In this document: piece after piece, positions 44,554 to 54,703 of the stretch
Layout: every line of letters starts with the position of its first letter
Position numbering within the stretch: the stretch's first letter is position 1
Assembly (NCBI GenBank): GCA_963575745.1
Contig: CAUYUJ010016286.1
Location: 124,001-188,000, forward strand
Length of the DNA stretch: 64,000 nt
Reading direction: 5' to 3'
DNA from: Prorocentrum cordatum
Taxonomy: Eukaryota > Sar > Dinophyceae > Prorocentrales > Prorocentraceae
Made by a program: the position numbers and the translations under genes
Notes under the pieces: generated by a model
Seen by the model: the letters and a program-made list of their open reading frames with translations, nothing else
The model's database searches: none
What the model was told of the DNA's origin: nothing

Positions 44554-46737
44554 CTACGGTCGCAGGTGGCTGACCGAAGACGGCGCGGGCAGCGAGGAGT
44601 GGCTATACTGACGCCCACCTGTCGCAGTGATGTCAAGTAGCATCTGGATGATCTTTGAGAGCTTTCTCCTGATCTCTGAGTGACGAATGTCGCAATTCAC
44701 ACGCAGCTGATGCAAATCGAAAGTGGTGCTGGCCCCCTTGAGCAGCATGCATATTTCTACAAATTGAGTGATCTCAACCTGCCCGTCGTGTGCTGCCATT
44801 GCGCTGAATATCCTTCTGATGTTGTGCTTCTTCAAATCCAGCATAGCGAGCAAGTGTGGGATACGCTTCTGGCTTAAGCCCAACTCGAACTGCTCTTGTG
44901 TCAAGTGTGTCAGCCTCCCCAAGCCTTCGGGGTCCAAATTTTGACAGAGGTCTACGAGCTCCATGGCATACTTTTGATCCCGGCTAATGTATTCGTGGGC
45001 AAGCTTCACTGGATCTGGTGAAAGAACCTTCATCGCCGAGTCTACAAATATGCCAAGGATGATATTCAGCAGATTCAAATTCACAAACACAACGAATGCT
45101 AAGAATAAGAAACTCCCAATCGCACCTGTTTCCTTAATCGTCGTGTACGCAATAGCCCAGTCCTCGCCACCCGTTGTTGCCATAAAAAGCGTCGTGATTG
45201 AACCTCCGACCGAGCCGAAATGCTCGCCAAATGTGGTATCATCCAGAGTTTCTCCTATTGCGTCGATGTGACTGGTGATGATCTGCATAAATAAAAGTGA
45301 GAATACCCCGTACACTGAGAAAAGCATCACCACACTCCACATGAAGTTGCGAAATGAGCCATGGATGCAAACAATGAAGGCTTGAAGGTGTGTTGAGTGG
45401 TGCATCAACTCGAGCAGCTTAACCACCTTTACGAGCGGGAGAAAGCGTAGCGTGAACGTAGTGCCCAACACCAGAGTGGCACCATCGGAGATGACCACCG
45501 TCATGTCGAGCAGATTGACCTTCCAATCGTCTCCGATGAAAAACCAGAGCCTGTGCACGGCGAGCTTGAGAACTGCCTCGAGCACGTAGAGCACCAAGAA
45601 CACCGAATTGGCAGCCGGCATGCTGTGATCGGCTGGGCTTCTGATCCTAACATTCGCATCTTGGATAATGAACCAGATGTTGACGAGCACCACAGCCCCG
45701 AAAAACAGCTTGAACACGGGGCCATCCACGAAGCTGGCGAGCCGCCCCGAGCGCGGCGGCTCCTCATTCAGCCACCGCGTGCGGAGGCCCAGGCTCTCCG
45801 ACAATGCTTTCGATCTTTCGCTGACTTTTGCGAGCAAGCCATCGTGGTTATCTCCTCCGTCGTTCGCGTCAAAGAGACTTCTCCCGAACGAGCTCCCCAT
45901 CCGACGCAGAGAGGTAGGCACAAGCAAGTGAATCGGATGTTCCTCAATCGGATGTTCCTCCCGAGATTGGGTGTCTTCAATGGACGACTCAGCGGCCCTG
46001 TCTGGATCTGATGTCTGCAAGAAACCTTCGTCATCATGCTGGATTGAAACTCGGCCCTCCGCCCTGGGGATCTCTGCCCCTCTCCGGGCGAGCGCAGCAG
46101 AACCACATCCGCCAGCGCCAGCGGGAGGGCCCCCCACCCTGCTGGACGAGTCCAGTCCGAGGGTCGCTGTCCCACCAGAATGGCTGAGCCAACCTGTAGA
46201 GGCCTCCCAGATGGGGCCCGAGCAGATGGGGCTAGAAAATCGCGCCACATCGCTGAGGCACCGGCAAAGTGGGCGATGCATCGGCGCCGTCAGCTGGGGA
46301 AAGAGCAAGCTTCAGACCGAGCCGCATCGCCGATGCATCTGCGACGCGGCGCTATCCTCCGACCCCATCTACTTCGATCCCATCTTGGGGAAGCAAGAGA
46401 TACCCCTACCGCGACCCCCCGCGCCTCTGCATTTCGAGACGAGCCCAGCGGCGACGACGAGGGCCTTCCGGGAGGCACAGAGAGGCGGGAGCGAGGCAAG
46501 GATGGCGGTACTGGTACCTTTTCGTCCTCTGACGTTTGGGAGGCCCAGAACCTTCCAGGGCCGCAGTAAGTTCCGTCCGCACCGCCTCTCGCAGGGGCCC
46601 GCCGAGGCAGTCCTGCAGCTCCGCGCGCACGGCCGCGCGCACGGCGCCGACGAACGGATCCAGGGCCGCGTCTCTGGCTGCAGCGGCGCTGTTCGCATGA
46701 ATCTTGTTCCTTGCGAGGCGGGGAGTTACATCAACTA
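44554..46737 (-). CDS. Single-domain voltage-gated-type cation channel with EF-hand-like tail
   Basis: The main exon runs 46193 to 44554, with a preceding exon proposed at 46737-46534. Numbered from an in-frame Met at 46308, six helices are visible: S1 193-215, S2 234-256, S3 263-282, S4 285-302, S5 319-345, S6 396-423. The pore loop carries TTGGEDW (378-384) as selectivity filter; Glu382 and Asp383 suggest Na+ or Ca2+ conduction. S4 has only Arg288, Lys294 and Lys297 at three-residue spacing, so voltage sensing may be weak. Two degenerate EF-hand-like stretches (about 457-475 and 503-520) suggest Ca2+ input. One domain implies a tetramer, as in bacterial Nav-type channels. Splicing out 46194-46533 joins the exons in phase (AAA C|GT TGG). 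The true 5' end lies further upstream. Confidence 0.8.
46194..46533 (-). mobile_element. Composite intron made of two TIR elements
   Basis: In sense orientation it starts GTCAGAGG and ends CCTCTACAG (GT-AG, 340 nt). The first 150 nt (46533-46384) match the EEP-gene introner (GAAAAGGTACCAGTACCGCC, then GGGGTATCTCTTGCTTCCCC). The remainder (46390-46194) is a copy of the 1442-1639 element, with its TIR AGGCCTCCCAGATGGGG at the acceptor side. Removing it joins exons in frame, supporting real splicing. Confidence 0.65.
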
Positions 46738-46740
46738 CTG

Positions 46741-46878
46741 TTAGGTCGGGCATGTCCCCCTACAGGCGGATTTTGAGCGACAAATTTCTTCAAATAACAA
46801 ATGCTCAAACCTTGTCCCCTGATAATGTATACACTATTGCTTGATACTCCTCCTGTAGAGGGACACGCCCGAACTTGA
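46741..46878 (-). mobile_element. MITE family 3, copy 3; possible upstream intron
   Basis: TIRs TTAGGTCGGGCATGTCCCCC and the inverse of TCAAGTTCGGGCGTGTCCCT. In channel-gene sense, GT at 46874 and AG at 46738 would give a 137-nt intron whose removal joins an open Ala/Gly-rich frame upstream (SQAAAS) to VDVTPRLARNK in phase. Coding on the upstream side is weak evidence. Confidence 0.6.
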
Positions 46879-46879
46879 G

Positions 46880-48470
46880 GCTGCTGCCTGAGAGCATTGA
46901 GCTTCAGGGGCCTCGGCAGGCGGCGTTGTTGCTAGATACGTGCCCCCCACCCACCCCGGGGCCAGATCGCGTCCGCAGCCACCGCCCGCAGAGGCCCGAA
47001 AAACTCAATCCCCCAGGGGCAGGGGTCATGGACAATTACATACCCGCCACGGACTCCTGCTGCTGCCTGGGAGGGAAAACGTGGGTGAGAGCAGCTGGGG
47101 CTCCCCGCGCCCGTGCGGCGGAGACCGGGGGGGAGCCCGCGGCGGCGCGGGCACGGCATCTGCAGGCTCGGCCATTCTGGCGGGGAGCTCGCACCAGTGG
47201 CCTCCAGACGAGATAGGCGAAGTCAGACGCCTCACGGAGCCAGGAGGAACACTGAGGAGAAGAGGGAGGGGACGAGGGACGAGGTGGTAGGACGGAGGAG
47301 AGGGATGCGGGAGGGGTGGGGGGAGAAGGAGGAGGGACGAGGAGGAGAAGGGAGGAGGGCGAGGGGGGAGAAGGCTTCCAAAATAAGCCGAGAGGGCATC
47401 AGTATGGCACTAAGAGGCCTCCGATATGCTCGCAGAGGTAAAAACGCGAAGGCCATGCTGATTGACTCCTGTCGTCGTCATCGTCGTCCCTGTCTTTTCT
47501 ATTATTATTATTGTTATTATTATCCATTTTATTAATATTGCTCTTATTCCTTCTGTTATTATGTTATTACTAACGTCACTAGTATTGTTATTATTCGTAT
47601 TATTTACGCTTTTTGTTCATCCCCCATCGTCCTGCTCCATCCTCCTTCTCCTCCTCCTCCCCCTCCTCCCCCTCCTCCTCGCACCTTGTCATACTGAGCG
47701 GAATCCAACACCCGCCCGCCTAAAGAGAACTCCCCCTGCTTCGGACAGTCCGCGAAAGCACGACTGCTCCTCGAGTCGCACCGGAATCGCTTCTGGACGG
47801 GGGACTGGGGCGCGGATCGGCAACAACTAGACCACACAGACCGTGACTAGATGCGGAGACTAGCGCGCTGGGCCGGCACCCCCAGGCCGCACGCACCGAA
47901 GAGGGAAACGGCTGGCGTGCTCCGGCACTCTGGGGGGGGAGGCACTCCGTCCATGGGGGCCCCCACAGGCCAAGCGCCGACGAGGGAGCCGGCGGTGTAC
48001 GCACCGGCCATCGGGAGAGAGGTCCTGGGACAAGCTGCCCGGCAAGTACCACGAGCTCGCTCCGTGGGGCACTCGGCATGGCATAGATCTGACTGTAGAA
48101 TGCAGTCGAGTTTTCTGTTTTCGTCGTCGTCGTCCTCCTCCGCATCCACGTTACCCTCCTTCACGCCCTCGCCCTCCCCGCTTCCACTACACATCTTCCT
48201 GCTCATCCCACTCCTCCTCTCTTCCTCCCGTTATCCCTCCTCACCAGCATCCTCCTCATCCGGACCCTCCTGGTCCTCCTCCCCCTCCTCTTCCTCCTCC
48301 TCTTCCTCCCCGTCCTCCTCATCCTCTATCTCCTCCGCCTTCTCCACAACCCCTTTTCTTTCTTAATAACTTGTCCTTATCGCGTACAGAGACGGGTCGT
48401 GGTTAAACCTTTTGCCTGAGATTCCGTCACCGTGTATGAACATGAATGTAGTTTGTCACTTGCGCGAAAA
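46880..48470. other. No confident gene; low-complexity segments
   Basis: 46880-47230 may hold further 5' exon sequence of the channel gene on the minus strand. 47240-47390 is AGGAGGGA-rich, 47490-47620 is TTATTA-rich, and 47640-47690 and 48240-48340 are TCC-rich. No ORF of convincing composition. Confidence 0.4.
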
Positions 48471-48477
48471 TGACGGA

Positions 48478-48765
48478 TGGAGGGCGGCGCATGTTCAAGA
48501 TGTGGCTGTCGCATGAGCGCGGTGCACACACGTCGTAAAGGTTGCAAAAGCGTCACGGAGGGAGGATTGGGCCGTTTTCAAAAAGGGGGTTGTCGCTGTA
48601 GCGTCGCACACGTTCGTCTTCAAAGTTCGTGCGAGTTTCACGGATGGAAGGCGGGGCGTTTTCAAAATGTGGCCCTCGCCTCAGTACCGTGCGCATTCAT
48701 CCTAAAACTGCGCAAGAGTTTCTTATATGGCGGCGGCCCATTCTAAACATTTGGATATCTCTTCA
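48478..48765. repeat. ~85-bp tandem repeat, ~3-4 diverged copies
   Basis: GGATGGAGGGCGG..TTTTCAAAATGTGGC-type units begin near 48474, 48560, 48643 and 48725, with shared TGTCGC(A/T)..GCACACG text. The plus-strand frame through them reads Cys/Gly-rich repeats; coding is not supported. Confidence 0.65.
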
Positions 48766-48833
48766 ACGCCACGCACATTACCGAGGCCCTAGAGTCTGTT
48801 CAAGGGGGGAGACACAGAAGGAAAGGCCCTAGA

Positions 48834-48861
48834 GGCCTTTCTCAATCTGTTGAGAAAGGCC
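48834..48861. repeat. Hairpin AGGCCTTTCTCAA / TTGAGAAAGGCC
   Basis: Inverted copies 4 nt apart, flanked by two direct copies of GGAGTCTGTTCAAGGGGGGA-like sequence (48793 and 48863). It shares the stem of the LINE-junction palindrome at 35646. Confidence 0.8.
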
Positions 48862-48879
48862 CTGGAGTCTGTTCAAGGG

Positions 48880-49033
48880 GGGAGGCACCGCCCCATTTTG
48901 GGGCCGGCCCTCCCTCCACTCCAACCACTCCGCCCTCGCGAAGCGCCGGGAGAAGGGCGAGAGGGGGGGGGGGGCGCGGCGCCAGCGCCGCGCGCGCACA
49001 CGCACTGACACACACACACACACACGCACACGC

Positions 49034-49073
<40 letters not shown>

Positions 49074-49397
49074 ACGCGCACAGCCAAACAGAGAGATCGA
49101 CACACCGACGCACAGACACGCAAATACACAGGCCGAAACACAAACAGACCGACACAAAACCAACAGACACGCACACACAAACCCACACACACACGGACAA
49201 ACAGACACGCGGACACACACACACACAACCAAACACACAGACACACAGAGACACAGACACTAAACACAGGAGACACATTAACACGCAGGAAGGCACACAC
49301 ACACAGACAGACACACGGAAACACAGACACAGAGACACACAAACACGCAGACACACAGACAAACACACATAGACACACACGCACACCGACACACGCA

Positions 49398-49454
<57 letters not shown>

Positions 49455-49605
49455 GCGCACACACGCAGACATCCACAGACACTGACATAGTGACGACGAA
49501 GAAAACACACCCCCACCCCCCGACTGTCCAAAGCCCACTTCCCCGCGCCCCCCTGCCGCCCACACGCGCCCCACCTCCCGCCCCAGCCGCCAGCGCTCCC
49601 GAGGG
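48880..49605. repeat. Composite repeat, copy 2 of 30475-31175
   Basis: Same GC-rich core, CA-rich middle and GACGACGAAGAAAACACACC end as copy 1. A third, core-only copy begins at 49606 and ends near 49690. Confidence 0.85.
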
Positions 49606-49690
49606 GGGAGGCACCGCCCCATTTTGGGGCCGGCCCTCCCTCCACTCCAACCACTCCGCCCTCGCGGAGCGCTGGATGAGGGGGGGGGGG
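49606..49690. repeat. Core-only third copy of the composite repeat
   Basis: GGCACCGCCCCATTTTGGGG through CAACCACTCCGCCCTCGCG, then diverges into G-runs. Confidence 0.85.
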
Positions 49691-49734
49691 AGGGGGGGGG
49701 GTCCGCGGGGGCGCCAAAGCCGTGAGCGCACGCA

Positions 49735-50336
<602 letters not shown>

Positions 50337-50499
50337 GCCGGCTCCGGCCAGCTGCGGCGGGCTCATCCAGACAGCTCCTCCGGCCGGCTCCTCCGGCCGG
50401 CTCGTCCTCCTCCTCCTCCCCCTCCTCCTCCTTATCCCCTTAACCGCAGCCTTGCCCCAGTCTGCCCATTCCGATGCCCCAAGCGCACCCTCTCACACA

Positions 50500-50650
50500 A
50501 ACAAACACACACACACACACACACACACACGCACGCCCACACACACACACACACACACACCACACCACACCACACCACACCACACCACACCGCACCACAC
50601 CACACCACACCACACCATACCATACCATACCACACCACACACACCTCAAC
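50500..50650. repeat. (CA)n and (CACAC/CCACA)n microsatellite
   Basis: CA dinucleotides, then ACCAC pentamers with CATAC variants. It lies beyond the last stop codon of the Helitron ORFs, so the element may end between here and 50980. Confidence 0.9.
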
Positions 50651-50980
50651 ACCTCAACACCTCAACACCCAACCCCCTGCACACCGCCAACCTATCGACC
50701 CGCATGCCATGCAGACCCCGCAGACGGATCCAGCACATTCCCCTGCATATCCACGCCCCCCCCTCGGGTCCCCTCCGACACCCGTTGCGACGGGCGCGTC
50801 GCATCCCCCTGATCGCGGCTGCGCTGGAACGCAGCCAAGTCCTCGATCCTTTCAAAGCCGAAACCTGTCACCACTCGATCGGCGCCGCCGCCGCGCGACG
50901 GTCCCGACGGCCCCGCGCGCTTCGGGCGCACCACCACCCCAGCTCGAACATAAGCACCCGCGCCCGCAGCAGCACCCCCC

Positions 50981-53900
50981 TCAACCGCGACTGGGCCAGG
51001 CGCAGGTCGGGCCGCCAGACGCGCAGATCTGCGCGGAGCCTCCACCTCTGGCACGGCCCCCATCTTTCGCTTCCCCAACGCAGGCGCCCTCACAGCCCCC
51101 AGCCGCCCCCCCCCCCCCAGCGCCGCCCATCGGCTCGACAGCCGCCGCCTCTCTCCCACCCGCGACACTCACCCGCGCCCCAGCGCCACCCAGACGCCCA
51201 CCGCCCGCGCGCGCCCCCCATCCTCGAGCATCTCGGACGCGCCCTGGCCTGGCGACGTCTTGCTCCCCGCCGACATCCCCGACTCCAGCCGCGCCCGCCA
51301 CGCCACCAGCCGCCCCTGCGTCAGAGCGAAGCGCCGCCGTCTTCCCCCGCGCGCGCCGCGCGGCGGACGGCGGCGCAGCGCCACCCGACAAGCCTGAGAC
51401 CCCCCCGTTTCTTGGAGACACTGCCTCCCCGCAGACCCCAGCTGCCAGGTCGCGGCCAGTCTCAGCCGCGCCCGCCGCGCCAGTCATCGTCGCCAAAGCT
51501 GCTCGCCCAGCGGCACCATCACCATCGATGGCGCGCCCGTCCCCTGACGTCGAGGCAGCACACTTCCTCCGCAGGCGCCTGCTCGCGGAACGCGGCTCGG
51601 CGACGGCCACCGAGACCACCCTCTTCCCGCGCCCTCCACGGCCTGGCCCTGCACCGACCCCGCCACCTGGCATCGGCTCGCTCCCCGCCCGGACAGACGC
51701 TGAAGTCCCAGCCCGATCGCCAGCGACGGCGCCGCCTGCAAGCCCCCTCCCTCCGGCCGCCCGCGCCCCCTGCCCCCCCTCGCACTCCGCCGCTCCGTCG
51801 GCGTCACCGCCGACAGCAGCAACCCCGCCAACTCCGCCGCCACCAGACGCACTCGCATCACCGCCCCCTGGCCCACCACCGCCACTGCCCTGCCCCTCAC
51901 GCGCACCGTCAAACTCGGTCGCACGTGCGCCCGCGCCCTGTCCCTGACTGCGCTGCATTCGACAATATACTGCCATGTACGCCTCCTTCTGCTTGATGCG
52001 CGCCGGCTCGTCTCGCATCAGGCGCGGTGGCTGGTCGTCGTCAAACAAGAAGTACCTCCCATCGTGCACGCGACACAGAGTCGTGCAATGGCCAGAATCC
52101 AAAGACCGCCCATTGTGGTGAACCACACCGACCAACTGCATCTGGGGGAGCCCTGGGAGTCTCAGTTGTTCTTCCACCCACACTGGCTCCCGCGCCTCCG
52201 AGCCCCTCCGCAGTTGAACCACCAAAACCTGCGGCACACAAGTGACTCTCATCTGCCTAACGTGCTTAACCTGCGCGTGCTCGTCGCGACAACATCCCGG
52301 ACAGCTCTTCTCGACATCCCCAGGCGCAAAGAAGTCGCAATACAAATCCTGCACCATCAAAGGCCCACCTGGCCGCCCGTGAACACGCAGCTTCAGCACA
52401 TCATCCGCATCGAACGAGACAGTCTCGAAATTGCATACGTCACACTTCTCGCGCTTCTCGACGACAAACCCGAACATCTGATCAACACACGTCACCCGCA
52501 TATTCACCGCGCGGATGCTATCGGAGTCCCGCAGCGCAAACCGCCCTGCCAAGATCTCCCCGTCGCGCGCAGCCGACATCAGCTTCCCCCAATACGCAAA
52601 CACATCCTGCTGCTGCCACGGGTCGTCGAACTCACTCGGCCGCCCCATCACATCGTCGTTGCAGTCAACGCCCGTACGCCGCAAGGCGCTCACAGGTCCC
52701 TGCTGCCAGCGTCGCGAACACAACTGCTTGTACGTCTCCCACATCCCGCAGACGCAACAACGGCCCGTGCCCCGCTCCTCGCACGGTTGCTCTGAATGCC
52801 ATCGAAGCCATTCCCAGACGGCCGGCGTCCGCAACATCAGCTGCGTCACACTGACCACGTAGCAGGTGTGCCATGGCCGCGGCATCCCTCGGACGGGCAC
52901 GCACCGCACGCTGTCCCACGAAGCCGCACGAATGCCGTCCACGCTCGGCACATCCATGTCTGCCGGGCGCAGTGGCGGCGAAAGCGGGCGGGGGCTCGGC
53001 TGCGGCGGAAGCGGGCGGTTCAATGCAAACAAACTCTGTGGTCCGAACGCCGCGGGCACCAACTGCTCTCGACGGCGCTGTCGACGACCGGCGGCCCGCT
53101 GCTGCGTTCGCAAGTACGCCTGTCGATTTCTGTCCTGCGCCTGCTGCCTGGCCAGGGCCGCGGCCTCTCGCCCGTGCTGTAACCGATTCTGGACGTCGAC
53201 GCCCTCCAGCCTGTGCGAACGATCACGCGTCGCCTGCAGAGCAACTCGCGAGCGCTGCGCTAGGGCCCTCATCTTTTGCTCCAGAGATCCGAAACACGCG
53301 TGCGCACGCACATACCCGAAAAGTCCATAGTGGTCGGACATGTGAAACTCGGAACCCTCGAAGAACACTTTCCCCTTCCCTACCAAGTGCACCTCAGCCC
53401 AGAGGTCCTGCCCGAACAGAACCCGGTCCCGTCTCTGGCCGACAGCCCCCCTCTCGCCGAGACCCGAGTAAAACTTATTGCCAGGGCAGCCCCAAGATCG
53501 ACCCTCGTACCAGGCGTCCTTCAGACGCAGCTGTTCCACGACGGCCTGAACCTGCGTGTCCGTACTGTTCATGTCGCCCACGATGAGCAGCCGGTCGCGC
53601 CCGTCCGCAAAAGCCCTCGAGATCTTCTCCAATATCGCACGCCGCCGCTCCCATGGAGCGTCCGTGGGCAGGTGGACAGCCGCCACGATCACGCGCCCGT
53701 CGCCGCCCGCGCCACCGCCCCCAGGCACCTCGACACGACACACCACGCAGGGATCCTTCCCTGCCAGAGCCACCGATTCCACCCGCAGACCGTGCCTGAC
53801 GTAAAGATGCACATAACCCCTGGACTCGCGCGCCTGCGCAACGCCAGCCAATTGGAACTCCGCTGACAGCTCCTCGCACGCCTCCCCGCCCTCGCACTCC

Positions 53901-54703
53901 TGCAGGGCAACGACATCGCACCCGCGCGCCTGCCTCCAACGGAGCACTTCGCCGAGGACCGCCGCACGCTGATCTCGCTCGCTCCAGGAACGCGGCGCCA
54001 CGACGGCGCGATGCCCTCCGGCGATATTCCACGTCGCACATGACAACGTCGACGCACCCCCCAGGCCCTCTCCCTCGCCCGCCTCGCCCGCGGCCCCACG
54101 CGGCACGCCCGCCATCGCCAGGCCGGCGCCCGCCGCGCTGGACGCAGACGCGCCCGCGCGAGGCACGACGCCGAACGCGTCCAAGGCGTCGCGGCACTCC
54201 TGGTCCGACAGCAACAACTCCATAACGTCCCGCGCTCCGCGCGCACCAACACCAGCCCGGAAAGAGGCGAACGCGCCCCGCAACGCTCGACACACGTCGG
54301 GCACGAACGACTCAGCCGACGCATCCAGCACACCCCTCCCAGCCTCGCGACCAACGCGGCCCAGCAGGAGCCCCAGTGCGCCGGCTATCCTCTGCGAGGG
54401 CACCCGAACGCGCGGCGCCTCCCCGAACTCTACCACTGGCAGGCGCCGCCCCCCGGCACCGGCCTGAATCGGGCGCAGCAACGCGTCGATATTCGCGGCT
54501 ATTTGCTTTGCAACGGCCTCCCTGCGGCCCCGATCGTAAACGCACACTGACAAGGACTCGGCGCGCACGAGCGCCTCCCCTGTCCGACCAGCCGTGACAC
54601 GCACGAACATCCAGTCCTGCGGGACACCCGACCCGCCCAGAGCGTCCACGGCAACCACCATGAGCAACTCCTGCTTGTCGCTCAAGCTGTTCGCATCCCA
54701 CAC
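50981..54703 (-). CDS. Helitron C-terminal region: EEP endonuclease + USP-type cysteine protease
   Basis: 1,240 codons from a GTG at 54703; in-frame codons before it (NWKSV) look coding and continue the helicase ORF. EEP domain about 219-468: CATWNIAGG (Asn226), VALQECEGG (Glu269), IVGDMNSTD (Asp377, Asn379), HMSDHYGLF (Asp457, His458). USP (peptidase C19) domain about 605-920: Cys box RPWHTCYVVSVTQL (Cys614), two CxxC pairs typical of the USP zinc finger (CDVC at 754-757, CPGC at 801-804), and His box SLDSGHCTTLCRV (His872) followed by YFLFDDDQ. A coiled, Arg/Gln-rich linker separates them. The last ~320 residues are Gly/Ala/Arg low complexity. Roles inferred: DNA nicking, and polyprotein cleavage or de-ubiquitylation. 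Confidence 0.85.
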   Translation of the reverse strand: MWDANSLSDKQELLMVVAVDALGGSGVPQDWMFVRVTAGRTGEALVRAESLSVCVYDRGRREAVAKQIAANIDALLRPIQAGAGGRRLPVVEFGEAPRVRVPSQRIAGALGLLLGRVGREAGRGVLDASAESFVPDVCRALRGAFASFRAGVGARGARDVMELLLSDQECRDALDAFGVVPRAGASASSAAGAGLAMAGVPRGAAGEAGEGEGLGGASTLSCATWNIAGGHRAVVAPRSWSERDQRAAVLGEVLRWRQARGCDVVALQECEGGEACEELSAEFQLAGVAQARESRGYVHLYVRHGLRVESVALAGKDPCVVCRVEVPGGGGAGGDGRVIVAAVHLPTDAPWERRRAILEKISRAFADGRDRLLIVGDMNSTDTQVQAVVEQLRLKDAWYEGRSWGCPGNKFYSGLGERGAVGQRRDRVLFGQDLWAEVHLVGKGKVFFEGSEFHMSDHYGLFGYVRAHACFGSLEQKMRALAQRSRVALQATRDRSHRLEGVDVQNRLQHGREAAALARQQAQDRNRQAYLRTQQRAAGRRQRRREQLVPAAFGPQSLFALNRPLPPQPSPRPLSPPLRPADMDVPSVDGIRAASWDSVRCVPVRGMPRPWHTCYVVSVTQLMLRTPAVWEWLRWHSEQPCEERGTGRCCVCGMWETYKQLCSRRWQQGPVSALRRTGVDCNDDVMGRPSEFDDPWQQQDVFAYWGKLMSAARDGEILAGRFALRDSDSIRAVNMRVTCVDQMFGFVVEKREKCDVCNFETVSFDADDVLKLRVHGRPGGPLMVQDLYCDFFAPGDVEKSCPGCCRDEHAQVKHVRQMRVTCVPQVLVVQLRRGSEAREPVWVEEQLRLPGLPQMQLVGVVHHNGRSLDSGHCTTLCRVHDGRYFLFDDDQPPRLMRDEPARIKQKEAYMAVYCRMQRSQGQGAGARATEFDGAREGQGSGGGGPGGGDASASGGGGVGGVAAVGGDADGAAECEGGQGARAAGGRGLAGGAVAGDRAGTSASVRAGSEPMPGGGVGAGPGRGGRGKRVVSVAVAEPRSASRRLRRKCAASTSGDGRAIDGDGAAGRAALATMTGAAGAAETGRDLAAGVCGEAVSPRNGGVSGLSGGAAPPSAARRARGKTAALRSDAGAAGGVAGAAGVGDVGGEQDVARPGRVRDARGWGARAGGGRLGGAGARVSVAGGREAAAVEPMGGAGGGGAAGGCEGACVGEAKDGGRARGGGSAQICASGGPTCAWPSRG

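Noticed and set aside
50452-51996. Plus-strand Pro/Ala/His-rich frames opposite the Helitron tail, and others up to 62 kb
   Set aside because: Antisense shadows of the GC-rich Helitron ORFs, which have clear catalytic motifs on the minus strand.
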